A model generated the notes under the pieces. It was given only the letters and a program-made list of their open reading frames with translations. It did not search any database and had not been told where the DNA came from. Both the position numbers and the translations under genes were made by a program. From Flavobacterium hydatis (GTDB lineage: Bacteria > Bacteroidota > Bacteroidia > Flavobacteriales > Flavobacteriaceae), in the NCBI RefSeq assembly GCF_000737695.1, contig NZ_JPRM01000026.1, forward strand, positions 1 through 64,000: 64,000 nt of DNA. The letters run 5' to 3'. Shown in pieces: positions 1-8,318 of this stretch. Each line of letters starts with the position of its first letter. Within the stretch, counting starts at the first letter, position 1.

Positions 1-156
1 AAGTCTATTTAATAACCTATTAAAACTAAAAATTATGAAAATGAAACCAACCTTATTTTATGAGTTTACAGGAATGATTAATGACAAAAGTCCCCCAAAT
101 TCTATTCTTAAATACAATAGATTATAAAAAAGTGATTAACCCCCAAATCAAACTAT

Positions 157-3066
157 ATGAAAAATTTATACAAAATTGCTCTATTTTGTGTATGCGGAAT
201 TACCTACTCGCAAACGCAAAAAGACATAGAAGTAATTCGATCTAACTCGAATGTAACTGAATTAGAATCGTTAAGTCAAAAATTTAGATCTGAAGCTGAG
301 CAAAAAAAACAAAGAATCTTAAGCACAGCAAGAACCAATGGTTGGAGCACAACTTTTACCAACAAAGATGGAACAACCAGCGAATTGATAGATATTAGCC
401 CTGATGGAAAATCTCCTATTTATTATACTCCCGACAACGTAAATGCAGCCAAGTCTACCCGAGCAAACTTTTTGAACTCTGGTGGCGGTTTAGGACTCAA
501 TCTTAACGGACAAACCATGACTGCTTATGTTTGGGATGGTGGAGCTACGCTTCCTACGCACAATGAGTTTGGAGGAAGAGTTTCTATTCTGGATGGTGTT
601 ACAGTTATTGGCGCAGGCAACAATAGCCAACATGCAAATCATGTTACAGGTACTATTGTAGCTGCAGGAGCTGTTGCTGCCGCAAAAGGTATGGCCAATC
701 AGGCAAATGCAAAAACCAATGAATGGAATAGTGATTTACCCGAAGCGACAGCAGCTGCAACAAACGGAATGTTATTATCTAATCATTCTTACGGCTGGGG
801 CACAAGAAATCCATCTACAGGAGCAGTTTTAATAGCTCCATGGCAATTTGGATCTTACCAAACTGTTGCAAGAGATTGGGATAATCTAATGTTTAATGCT
901 CCATATTACTTACAGGTAAAATCTGCTGGTAATGATGGAACGGATAATACTGCAAACCCAAGTCCTTTGGGAGGTGCAGGTTATGATAAACTTACAGGAT
1001 TCTCGACTGCCAAAAATAATCTGGTTATTGCTAATGCAAATGATGCCGTTATAAGTGCAACAGGAGTGCTTACGAGTGTAACTATCAACACTTCGAGCAG
1101 TCAAGGCCCTACAGATGATTTAAGAATAAAGCCAGACATAACAGGAAACGGAACTTCCGTATATTCTACAGCTACACTTACTTCGACACCTACACCATTA
1201 ACAAACAGTAGTTATGGTAATGCTACAGGAACTTCTATGGCGGCTCCAAACGTTACAGGAACTTTGCTCTTGTTGCAGCAACATTATAAAAACATTACAA
1301 ATAATTTTATGCGTGCAGCAACGCTAAAAGGTTTGGCGCTCCATACAGCAGATGATGCAGGAACTGCAGGCCCTGATGCTATCTTTGGCTGGGGTTTACT
1401 AAACGCAAAATTTGCTGCCGAAACAATTACCAAAAACGGAACGAACTCAATTATTCAAGAGCATACTTTACCTACAGGATCTAGTTATAGTTTTAAAGTA
1501 GTTTCTGATGGGATAAATCCGCTTATTGCTTCTATATCATGGACAGATCCTGCGGGGGTAGCCTACTCTGGCAGCACACCAAATCTTAGCACAGCTAGAT
1601 TAGTTAATGACTTAGATATACGTGTTAGTAATGGAACTACTTTTTTACCTTACAGACTTACATCGGCTACAACAAATGGATTAGGTGATAATACCAAAGA
1701 TCCTTTTGAGCGTATTAATATTAATGGGGCTGCTGGTATTTATACCATTACCATTACTCATAAAGGAACATTGGTAAACGCTTTGCAAAAATATTCGGTA
1801 ATTGTTACCGGAATTGCATTGCCTACTACCGATCTGTACATAAAAGACAGATCTTTTGACACTGGTGTACAACCAAACCCTGACTCAGGTCCTATGTGGA
1901 TAAGCGATGATATCTGGGTAAGACAAAATATCGATGCTGGACTTGTACATGAAAATCCTGAATTTAAATTATCTTCTCCAAACGGGGTTTATATGAGAGT
2001 TTATAATAGAAGTACTAATACAAGTGCATCTGCAAAAGTAAGATTGTATTTTGCCAAAGCTTCTTCTGGATTAACCTGGCCTACTAATTTTGTAAACTAT
2101 AGTATTGGTGCTCTAAAATATGGAGATGAAATAGGCGAAGTAAGTATTCCGTCTATTCCTGCCGGAGGTAATACTATTGTGATGGTTCCTTGGTATCCGC
2201 CAAATCCAGCATTATACCCTTCAGACCAACATCATTTCTGTCTGGCTGCAAGAATAGAATCTCCAAATGATCCTATGTTTAGCGAATTAACTGGTGTAGG
2301 TATAGGTGTAAATACTAAAGCTAACAATAATATTGCCTGGAAAAATTTAAGCGTTTACAACTTAAATACAACAGATATTGTTCCTCCTACAACAGTATTG
2401 GTGAGAGGTATAAGATCTAATGTTGTAAATCTAAGATTTATAGATAAGGGCTTTAATGAGCAATTAAAAAATAACTTCTTTGATTTAGGCGGAGTAATAG
2501 AAGCTACACTAGATGATAAATTATTTGAAAGAGCTCAGGCAAATAATTCTTTTAAAGCTGTTGAGATTATTGGCAAAAATAAAATTCTGATAAAATCCAG
2601 AGAATCAGCAATTGCAAATTTACCTATCGATCTAGAAGAAACTTTTGCAATAGCATTCGATTTTAGAGTTGCAACTGTCTTACCTGCCGATGAACAAATT
2701 ACTGTAGATTTTATTCAGGAAGATGCTCTAAAAGGGGAACTTGAAGGTGGTGAACGTTTTGCACTTGTAAGAGAAGGCAAACCAAACACTAAACCAAATA
2801 CGGCTCTAGCAACTGAAACTGCCGAATCCCGAATAATTACAATTTATCCTAATCCTACTAATGGAATATTTAAAATTAGCATTAATAGTGAGGAACAAGG
2901 AACTTTAAGAATAACTAACATTCATAACGTTGCTGTTTTCCAAGAAAAAACGAGCAAGAAAAAAGAATTTAGTGTGAATATAGCCAATCAAATTCCTGGA
3001 ATTTATGTTGTTCAGTTTGTATCAAACAACGGAACTGTAACGACCAAGAAAATAATTAAAAACTAA
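157..3066 (+). CDS. Secreted S8 (subtilisin-like) serine protease with T9SS type A tail
   Basis: 969 residues. A hydrophobic signal peptide ends near ITYSQ. The subtilase domain carries the triad Asp127 (YVWDGG), His159 (HANHVTGT, matching HGTHVAGT of subtilisins) and Ser360 (GTSMAAP). The last ~80 residues (from IITIYPNPTNG to KKIIKN) have the pattern of a type IX secretion C-terminal domain, so the enzyme should cross the outer membrane and stay on the surface or be released. The middle ~400 residues are probably beta-rich with no family I can name. It stands alone, with a terminator right after it. The 156 bases before it contain no gene. Protein degradation outside the cell is the likely role; the substrate is unknown. 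Confidence 0.93.
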   Translation: MKNLYKIALFCVCGITYSQTQKDIEVIRSNSNVTELESLSQKFRSEAEQKKQRILSTARTNGWSTTFTNKDGTTSELIDISPDGKSPIYYTPDNVNAAKSTRANFLNSGGGLGLNLNGQTMTAYVWDGGATLPTHNEFGGRVSILDGVTVIGAGNNSQHANHVTGTIVAAGAVAAAKGMANQANAKTNEWNSDLPEATAAATNGMLLSNHSYGWGTRNPSTGAVLIAPWQFGSYQTVARDWDNLMFNAPYYLQVKSAGNDGTDNTANPSPLGGAGYDKLTGFSTAKNNLVIANANDAVISATGVLTSVTINTSSSQGPTDDLRIKPDITGNGTSVYSTATLTSTPTPLTNSSYGNATGTSMAAPNVTGTLLLLQQHYKNITNNFMRAATLKGLALHTADDAGTAGPDAIFGWGLLNAKFAAETITKNGTNSIIQEHTLPTGSSYSFKVVSDGINPLIASISWTDPAGVAYSGSTPNLSTARLVNDLDIRVSNGTTFLPYRLTSATTNGLGDNTKDPFERININGAAGIYTITITHKGTLVNALQKYSVIVTGIALPTTDLYIKDRSFDTGVQPNPDSGPMWISDDIWVRQNIDAGLVHENPEFKLSSPNGVYMRVYNRSTNTSASAKVRLYFAKASSGLTWPTNFVNYSIGALKYGDEIGEVSIPSIPAGGNTIVMVPWYPPNPALYPSDQHHFCLAARIESPNDPMFSELTGVGIGVNTKANNNIAWKNLSVYNLNTTDIVPPTTVLVRGIRSNVVNLRFIDKGFNEQLKNNFFDLGGVIEATLDDKLFERAQANNSFKAVEIIGKNKILIKSRESAIANLPIDLEETFAIAFDFRVATVLPADEQITVDFIQEDALKGELEGGERFALVREGKPNTKPNTALATETAESRIITIYPNPTNGIFKISINSEEQGTLRITNIHNVAVFQEKTSKKKEFSVNIANQIPGIYVVQFVSNNGTVTTKKIIKN

Positions 3067-3110
3067 TTTCATATCAATTCATAAACCTAGATTAACTCAA
3101 TTAAACGGAA

Positions 3111-3141
3111 AAACCACGAATGTACTATTCGTGGTTTTTTT
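3111..3141 (+). terminator. Intrinsic terminator after the S8 protease gene
   Basis: Stem AACCACGAA / TTCGTGGTT with a 7-nt loop and a run of T, starting ~45 nt after the protease stop codon. Confidence 0.85.
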
Positions 3142-3166
3142 ATTTAATGCATAACATCGTGTCTTT

Positions 3167-3712
3167 TTAATTATGCAAACACCAATGCAAAATTTTAGCG
3201 ATATTCTTTGCATCATCTACTCCTCGGTGATGGGTTCCTTCTAACGGAATATTCAATAATTGCAAAGCACCATTCATTCCGGTTGGCTTTTGTAAACCGA
3301 ATTTCTCCGCAAAATGGACTTTTACATTAATATGCTCCTCTCCCATTGGGTATGGAACACCAAATGACCTACATTGTTTTTTAAGCATATTAAGATCGTA
3401 CTGACCGTAACTTGCCCAAGTATATAAATCGGGTTGATATTCGTCTGCTAATTTTTCAATCGCTTCTTCAAAACTTACTCCATTTTTATCCAGTAAATCC
3501 TGAGTAATGGTCGTTAATTCTGTACAAAACGGACTCACACTGGAGCGTTGGGGTTTTATTAAAATACCCTGATTTTTAGTAATCGTTCCTGTTTGGGAAT
3601 CTAATACGGCTAATCCAATTTCAATAATCTCATTTTGCTGCCCTTTCGGGACTTCACCTTGCCAACACGTGGCTTCTAAATCTATGATAATAATTTTATC
3701 TGTAGTTTTCAT
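3167..3712 (-). CDS. DEDDh-type 3'-5' exonuclease (KapD/ERI-1-like)
   Basis: About 181 residues from MKTTDK. An upstream in-frame ATG at 3751 exists, but this start begins right before the first strand of the exonuclease fold and has an A-rich leader, so I prefer it. The DEDDh set is visible: IIIDLEATCW (Asp and Glu of motif I), SYGQYDLNML (motif II Asp) and HHRGVDDAKN (His and Asp of motif III). Members trim 3' ends of RNA or single-stranded DNA. It is the most downstream gene of a minus-strand group with a phosphoesterase and a slipin, close to tRNA-like genes and an RNA ligase, so an RNA-trimming role is plausible but not shown. Confidence 0.88.
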   Translation of the reverse strand: MKTTDKIIIIDLEATCWQGEVPKGQQNEIIEIGLAVLDSQTGTITKNQGILIKPQRSSVSPFCTELTTITQDLLDKNGVSFEEAIEKLADEYQPDLYTWASYGQYDLNMLKKQCRSFGVPYPMGEEHINVKVHFAEKFGLQKPTGMNGALQLLNIPLEGTHHRGVDDAKNIAKILHWCLHN

Positions 3713-3749
3713 TTTTTCTTTTTTTAAATATTGCGTATAATTTTCTAAC

Positions 3750-3886
3750 ACATAGAAGCATAGTTTTGTTTAACCTAAAAATAGACGTTTCACTTATTTT
3801 AAATACGCATAGTTACTATGCGAAAGAAATATAGCTATCTTAAACTCTCTTCTTTTAAAAATAAAATTCTATGTCTCTATGTGGTA
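3750..3886. repeat. Palindromic intergenic element
   Basis: The ends are imperfect inverted repeats (ACACATAGAAGCATAG... against ...CTATGTCTCTATGTGG). Inside at about 3804-3820 is a perfect palindrome CGCATAGTTACTATGCG. It fills the gap between the phosphoesterase and exonuclease genes. It looks like a dispersed non-coding repeat; it could also terminate or stabilise the transcript. Confidence 0.6.
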
Positions 3887-3914
3887 TAAAAAATTATCAG
3901 CTTTTTTATATTAA

Positions 3915-4481
3915 TTAAATTTCTCTTTCGCCAAAAGGCGCTTTCCATTCCTTCTTCATCATGATAGCTTTTACCTCATCATAAGAAAGAGGTTCATAAT
4001 TATGACAATCAACACCCACATCAAAAGAGCGGGATGTTGGATCATCTGGCAAGTTACCATGAGAGTGACCGTATAAATGCCATGTTCCTCTAAAAGAGCT
4101 TTTCCATACTTTCATAGCATAGTGAAACAGGATTATTTTTTGCCTGCCATTTGGTGCATCTTCATCTGGAACACCTAATTCATAGTAATCTTTAATCCAT
4201 TCAAATCGCTTGGGATAACTCAAAGCCGATTTATCGTGATTTCCTTTTACCAGAAAAATAGAACCATTTAATTGGTCTAAAGTCTCTTTTACTCGTTCTG
4301 ATCTCTCTAAAGAAATATCACCTAAATGATAAACAACATCTCTGGGACTTACTTTTTCATTCCATCGTTTAATGAGTTCAGCATCCATTTCTTCAACCGA
4401 AGCAAATGGGCGTTCACTAAACCTAATTATATTTGTATGACCAAAATGTTGATCAGACGTAAAAAATATTTTTTGATTCAT
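3915..4481 (-). CDS. Calcineurin-like metallophosphoesterase
   Basis: 188 residues with the full metal-site series of the calcineurin-like fold: TSDQHFGHTN (Asp-x-His), HLGDISLE (Gly-Asp), VKGNHDK (Gly-Asn-His-Asp), LFHYAM and YGHSHGN. It is a single-domain cytosolic enzyme without signal peptide. Small proteins of this type hydrolyse phosphodiesters or phosphomonoesters, and several act on nucleotides or RNA ends. The substrate cannot be read here. It lies between slipin and exonuclease genes on the same strand, each separated by a hairpin or repeat, so they may not form one operon. Its closeness to RNA ligases makes end processing (2',3'-cyclic phosphate or similar) a testable idea. Confidence 0.87.
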   Translation of the reverse strand: MNQKIFFTSDQHFGHTNIIRFSERPFASVEEMDAELIKRWNEKVSPRDVVYHLGDISLERSERVKETLDQLNGSIFLVKGNHDKSALSYPKRFEWIKDYYELGVPDEDAPNGRQKIILFHYAMKVWKSSFRGTWHLYGHSHGNLPDDPTSRSFDVGVDCHNYEPLSYDEVKAIMMKKEWKAPFGEREI

Positions 4482-4510
4482 TTTTAATTTTATTCATAAT
4501 TTCATACTAA

Positions 4511-4539
4511 AACCTACTAGCTATTTTTGCTAGTAGGTT
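4511..4539 (-). terminator. Terminator downstream of the slipin gene
   Basis: Perfect 11-bp stem AACCTACTAGC / GCTAGTAGGTT with a 7-nt loop, directly after the slipin stop codon. A short T tract follows on both sides. Confidence 0.75.
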
Positions 4540-4543
4540 TTTC

Positions 4544-5644
4544 TTATTTAACGAAGATTTCCTTCAATTGACCTATGACGTTTCCGCTGCCAGAAATGGT
4601 AATTTCTCCAATCTTATCAGCAATTTTCTCCACATATTCCATCTCTTTCAATTTCCACAACATCTCGTTTTCTTCCATCAACTTTGCAGTGTTTAACAAG
4701 CTTCTTGTTGCTGCAGTTTCTTCTCTTCGCATAATACTATTGGCCTGTGCTTTTTTCTCGGCAACCAAAACCTGATTCATGATTTCTTTCATATCACCTG
4801 GTAAGATTACATCTCGTATTCCAGCATCAGAAATCATCAATCCTAACTCATTTATTTTAGTCGTTACTTCGCCCAAAATAGCATCAGCAATTGTATCTTT
4901 TTTAGCCAACAACTCATCCAAAGTTAAACCTCCTACAAATGCTCTTAAAGCTAATTGCATGGCAACATATAATTGTTTTTCAAAGTCTTTATTATCTACC
5001 AAAGCTTTCATGATATCAACAACTTGGTATCTCACAAAGAAATTAATTCTCAATCCTGCTTTGTCTTTCGTTAATAATTCCTGTCCTGAAATTTCAACAT
5101 GTTGTTGTCTTGCATCAACCGTTTTTACTTCGATAGTAATTGCATTGTTCCAAAAATAATGAGTTCCTGCTCTTAATTCGGTTGTAAAAGTTCCGTTAAC
5201 AAACAACAATGCTTTATCATTGCTGGCAACAATAAATTTTCTTGCATACAACCTCAATTTTGCATTCTCCAATAAATTCATTGGAATATTTTCGGTGATA
5301 TAAATTTTAGATAAATCTACTTTAGTAAATTCATTTTTTACAACACCTTTCCAAAAAGCATATCTACCAGCGGTTAAAACTTCTTTAAAATTACCGTTTA
5401 CAAATTGCAATACAATTTCGTTATCGGCAACCTCAACAATTTCTAACATAGAAGCTAATGCTTCATTTTGCAATAATATATTCAATTCGTATGGCGCCTG
5501 AAACATCAATCCCATATCATAAATCATAACATTTTTATTACCCAAAATCCAATGAGAACCATCTTCTAATACCTTAACCAATTTTCTGTTCTCAAATACC
5601 AACCCTACTTGGTATGCATTAATTTTAATTCTATTTATCATCAC
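4544..5644 (-). CDS. Slipin / SPFH (band 7) family protein
   Basis: 366 residues, starting MMINRIKINAYQVG (first or second Met). The N-terminal ~130 residues form two similar halves of the type GLVFENRKLVKVLEDGSHW / LLFVNGTFTTELRAGTHYFW. These are followed by an SPFH core (VDARQQHVEISGQELLTKD, FFVRYQVVDI, ALRAFVGGLTLDEL) and a helical tail rich in Glu, Lys and Ala that probably forms coiled coil. There is no obvious N-terminal membrane helix, unlike stomatin. SPFH proteins build large rings or scaffolds. From memory, slipin genes often accompany RNA-repair ligases in bacteria, which fits the neighbourhood here. Its job in that setting is unknown. Confidence 0.85.
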   Translation of the reverse strand: MMINRIKINAYQVGLVFENRKLVKVLEDGSHWILGNKNVMIYDMGLMFQAPYELNILLQNEALASMLEIVEVADNEIVLQFVNGNFKEVLTAGRYAFWKGVVKNEFTKVDLSKIYITENIPMNLLENAKLRLYARKFIVASNDKALLFVNGTFTTELRAGTHYFWNNAITIEVKTVDARQQHVEISGQELLTKDKAGLRINFFVRYQVVDIMKALVDNKDFEKQLYVAMQLALRAFVGGLTLDELLAKKDTIADAILGEVTTKINELGLMISDAGIRDVILPGDMKEIMNQVLVAEKKAQANSIMRREETAATRSLLNTAKLMEENEMLWKLKEMEYVEKIADKIGEITISGSGNVIGQLKEIFVK

Positions 5645-6248
5645 TATATATCTTTAATATTTTTTTTACTATTTGTTTTTGCCACAGATAAAAAGATTAG
5701 ACTGATTTTAAAAAAGCAGCCACGAATTGCTCGAATCAGCTCGAATTTTAAAACTTTGTGCCCTTTGCGTAAATCCTTGCGATCTTTGCGGTTAAATTCT
5801 CTTGCCACAGATTAAAATGATTTCTTCTATTTCACTTTTCTTTAATCTCTATAAATCATCTTTTCTCTATTCTCTTGCTTCTAACTTCATTCCTCTATTC
5901 TCTTACATCTATTCTCTATTCTCTATTCTCTATTCTCTATTCTCTATTCTCTATTCTCTAAATAAAAAAACTTCATTGTCTCTCTCCTCCGAGAAAAACG
6001 GACGAATAGTTTGTGGTTTGTTTACTCCAATTGTTTTGCGATTCTGTTTTGTGAAAGTGATTCTAAATTCTAAAAAAATCACTCAAACAATCAAACCGAA
6101 AAGAAAACGAGTTTTTCAAAATACATTTCTGTTCGCACTGGTTTTATCGTGAGTGTAAAATTTTGGACTTTGCAATCCTAGTTTTACAGACAAAGACAAA
6201 TCAGTTTTCTTTGGCTATGCATCTTTTTAAGAGTGATGCGCTCTAAAC
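5645..6248. other. Non-coding interval with dispersed repeats
   Basis: No credible gene. Holds GCCACAGAT-type repeat fragments (about 5681-5815), fragments resembling 'cctttgcgtaaatccttgcg' repeats, the heptamer array at 5909-5960, and a hairpin AGTGATT / AATCACT near 6055-6085. ORFs here are low-complexity products of the repeats. Confidence 0.6.
5909..5960. repeat. Heptanucleotide tandem repeat (TTCTCTA)n
   Basis: About seven perfect copies of the 7-base unit ctattct / TTCTCTA in a row. Simple-sequence array prone to slippage. It lies outside any gene I would call. Confidence 0.95.
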
Positions 6249-6283
6249 ACAGATAAAAGTCTGTTGACATACCAATCGTCCAA

Positions 6284-6352
6284 CCGAATCTGAATTCGGC
6301 GCAGGATTCGAACCTGCAGCTTTCTATTGTTCTAACCAACTGAACTATCACA
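6284..6352 (-). ncRNA. tRNA-like element with D and T arms but no anticodon arm
   Basis: On the minus strand a clean D arm (GTTC / GAAC closing AGTTGGTTA, at 6329-6345) is followed after only ~11 nt by a clean T arm (GCAGG-TTCGAAT-CCTGC, at 6301-6317). There is no room for an anticodon stem. The presumed acceptor strand AATGTGA does not pair with the 3' sequence. Instead the 3' side forms its own hairpin CCGAAT-TCAG-ATTCGG (6284-6299). It begins exactly where the neighbouring tRNA-like RNA at 6353-6502 ends, so both may be cut from one transcript. It is either a decayed tRNA or a deliberately armless tRNA mimic. Confidence 0.55.
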
Positions 6353-6502
6353 TTACTGCGAATGGGATTCGAACCCATGACTTATAGAGTGAGATAGTTT
6401 TTTGGAAAACCATCAAAACCTCCAAATCAAGTTGCATAGAAAAACATAATACGCTTCCGCGAAAAGTTCTCTACAATGGTGCTATACAGAAACACGCAAC
6501 AA
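6353..6502 (-). ncRNA. tRNA-like structured RNA, ~150 nt
   Basis: The two ends pair as an 8-bp acceptor-like stem (5' TTGTTGCG with 3' CGCAGTAA, one G-U and one U-G pair). Just inside the 3' strand is a perfect T arm (ATGGG-TTCGAAT-CCCAT, at 6362-6378). Between them lie ~115 nt that do not make normal D and anticodon arms but contain a small CGC-GGAA-GCG hairpin and the 11-mer GGAAGCGTATT, also found in the tRNA-like RNA at 29265-29454. About 100 nt upstream is a copy of the dyad/-7 element shared with the RNA-ligase operon. This is a candidate new non-coding RNA; no protein is encoded. Confidence 0.6.
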
Positions 6503-6521
6503 GACTCGTTTGATATTTTTT

Positions 6522-6551
6522 AAAACCATAAACAATTATGTCTATGGTTTT
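6522..6551 (-). other. Hairpin in the leader of the ~150-nt tRNA-like RNA
   Basis: Stem AAAACCATA / TATGGTTTT with a 12-nt loop, lying between the shared promoter-like element (6595-6634) and the tRNA-like RNA. The downstream tract TTTTAAAAAATA is only weakly U-rich. It may be a poor terminator or attenuator, or a processing stem. Confidence 0.45.
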
Positions 6552-6594
6552 CTTTATTTATTTTATTTAAAAGAACGTGTTTTTATTTCTTGAG

Positions 6595-6634
6595 CAAATA
6601 TTCAAATCATACTACGCAACTATTCTGCGCAGTG
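6595..6634 (-). promoter_or_regulatory. Shared dyad plus -7-like box, copy 1
   Basis: Minus strand: dyad CTGCGCAGAATAGTTGCGTAG, then 9 nt, then AATATTTG (6595-6602), which resembles the Bacteroidota -7 box TAnnTTTG. Same layout as the copies at 29164, 29470 and 31010. It points toward the tRNA-like RNA at 6353-6502 and lies just after the ATP-grasp pseudogene. Confidence 0.65.
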
Positions 6635-6642
6635 TAAAATTC

Positions 6643-7436
6643 TTATTTTATCCATTCCATAATAGTTTCCAAATAGGCTTGTCTTACTTCCTCAAATCGT
6701 GTTATATTAGGAATATGATTTACTTCTAACAAATATTTAGAACCATCTTTTGCTACGATATAATCATTCCCAATCATATCCATTTGCAAAGTGTTTTTAA
6801 TATGCAAAGTATCTGCAAGCAAATCAGGATCTACAGTCATAAAACCAGCATTATCAGGATGAATAGATTTTAACCAAGTATCACCTTCTAGTTTAATTTG
6901 CCAATACGTATCGCCAATCATCATAATACGAACAGCTTCGCCCTCATAATAAGGTTCAGTAGTTGCTGTAAACTCACTTTCCCATTCTCCTGTAAAACGA
7001 TGTTTGTTTTCGCCACAATGCCAATTTCCCCATTTAGCAACAGTATCTTCTGTTACATTTATTGAAGTATTGAAGCTCCTGCACTTATAAATCCTCGAGG
7101 TGCGCTAAATCTTGAAAGAGATAAAGCTTTAACCAAACAAGGAATTTTAAATCGACAATCAAGCATAGCAGCAGCATTAGGATAACAAGCACCTTTCCAG
7201 ATTGCTAAACCAGAAATAAAATCAAAATCATTATCATAAATACCATAATAGACTACTTTATCTACTGGCAACATACCTATACCATTTGCCTTTTCCATAT
7301 AAAGGACTTCCTCTTTTACTATAATTTTTGGTATAGACTGATGCCAGATAATATGTCCTGAGTAACTTGCTTTTATAGTATCATATTCTTCTTGTTCAAT
7401 ACCTACTAAAGCAATTCTATTGTAATTTTGTTTCAT
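6643..7436 (-). pseudogene. ATP-grasp domain protein, broken by an 8-bp duplication
   Basis: Two minus-strand reading frames (7059-7436 and 6643-6924 plus the codons before it) join into one protein. The break is at a direct tandem repeat ATTGAAGT-ATTGAAG (plus strand, 7061-7075). Deleting one 8-base unit gives 786 nt, exactly 262 codons with stop, and the fused reading ...SAGASINVTEDTVAKW.... The C-terminal half has ATP-grasp features: a Lys/Trp-rich strand region (DTYWQIKLEGDTWLK) and a metal-binding end motif YLLEVNHIPN (Glu-x-Asn). Intact relatives ligate a carboxylate to an amine using ATP; the substrate is unknown. The damage looks recent because both halves are otherwise intact. A sequencing error is a possible alternative. 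Confidence 0.8.
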
Positions 7437-7480
7437 GATTTTAATAATTTAGTCTTGTTTATAATTTATTTTTTTAATCT

Positions 7481-7678
7481 ACCACTAAGACTCAAAGACA
7501 CTAAGTTTATTCAATTTTCTCTTGCGACTTTGCGTCTTTGCGTGAAAATTGCTCGCTATCTTATCTTTAACAACACTTTGTCAATCTCTCGCAAAGTCGC
7601 AAAAACGCAAAGTTTTAAAATCTTTGTTCCTTTGTCCCTTTGAACCTCAGTCCCTTTGAACCTTTGTTCCTTCGCGAC
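7481..7678. repeat. Intergenic 'cgcaaag / ctttgaacct' repeat tract
   Basis: Dense degenerate direct and inverted copies of CTTTGCGTCTTTGCG, CGCAAAGTCGCAAA and CCTTTGAACCT between the RLIG1-like and ATP-grasp genes. The same sequence types recur near 5690-5810, 8440-8560, 8740-8850, 9030-9130, 23510-23585 and 27180-27250. Non-coding. Confidence 0.7.
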
Positions 7679-7686
7679 AAAACTCT

Positions 7687-8256
7687 TTAAGCTTCTTCTA
7701 ATTTTAATCGTTTTATACCAAAATCAGATTTTCTTAATTTGCACATTCTGCCATCTGAAATATGATGAAAGACAATACCCTCAATATCATTCTCTGACAA
7801 GAATTCTCTTAAATCATCAAATGCAAAACTTGAAAAATCAAACACTTCACTACCGTGTTTAATTAAAGTATGTCGCTCTAATTTCTCAGGATTCCCCTGA
7901 ACTTTGGGTCCACATAATTCGTAAGTACCATCCGTTTTAGTTTTCAAATTATCAAAACCTTCAAAGAAAAATTTATCTTCAGATTTTGAGCGATTGCATT
8001 TTAACCAATGCGGATGATGTCCAGAAATTAAATCTGCATCCTGACACGGAATAGCATCTACAGGAATTGCTCTACCTTTTTTTGCATCAAATCTTTTAAA
8101 CAATTCTCCATTTATAATGGCGACTGCTGTACCATCAAATTTTCTGGTTGCAATGGCATCACCATTTATAACCCATTTATTTTCTGCATTAATTTTATCA
8201 ATTACCCGTCCTAAATCATTCGGGTCTTTTGTAAATAGTGTACTTATCTTTTTCAT
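7687..8256 (-). CDS. RNA ligase of the RLIG1 (DUF5565) type
   Basis: 189 residues. The nucleotidyltransferase motif I is ATRKFDGTAVAII, with Lys39 as the expected AMP-accepting lysine (K-x-D-G). Later ligase-type motifs are SEDKFFFEGFDN, GTYELCGPKVQGNP, DIEGIVFHH (motif IV-like Glu-Gly) and GRMCKLRKSDFG (motif V, two lysines). The short form and the EGIVFHH...KLRKSDFG ending recall the family of human C12orf29/RLIG1, which joins 5'-phosphate and 3'-hydroxyl RNA ends through covalent AMP. Family assignment is from memory of motifs. It lies between the broken ATP-grasp gene and a tRNA array, so tRNAs or the tRNA-like RNAs are candidate substrates. Confidence 0.75.
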   Translation of the reverse strand: MKKISTLFTKDPNDLGRVIDKINAENKWVINGDAIATRKFDGTAVAIINGELFKRFDAKKGRAIPVDAIPCQDADLISGHHPHWLKCNRSKSEDKFFFEGFDNLKTKTDGTYELCGPKVQGNPEKLERHTLIKHGSEVFDFSSFAFDDLREFLSENDIEGIVFHHISDGRMCKLRKSDFGIKRLKLEEA

Positions 8257-8318
8257 CTTATATTATTTTAATTTGCCTTAAAGACATTTAGTTTAAACAG
8301 TATCAATTCTTTTATTTG

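Noticed and set aside
5909..5960. Heptamer array considered as CRISPR-like repeats
   Set aside because: Units are 7 bases with no spacers; it is a simple-sequence repeat, and no cas gene is nearby.
5802..6152. 116-residue ORF across the heptamer repeat
   Set aside because: Low-complexity Tyr/Ser/Leu translation of a microsatellite with no start context; not a gene.
6595..6634. Shared dyad considered as a sigma-54 (-24/-12) promoter, as used for rtc operons
   Set aside because: No GG...GC pair with 10-base spacing at any of the four copies, and a -7-like TTTG box fits better.
7059..7436. 125-residue ORF as an independent gene
   Set aside because: It joins the downstream frame into one ATP-grasp-like protein when an 8-bp duplication is removed.
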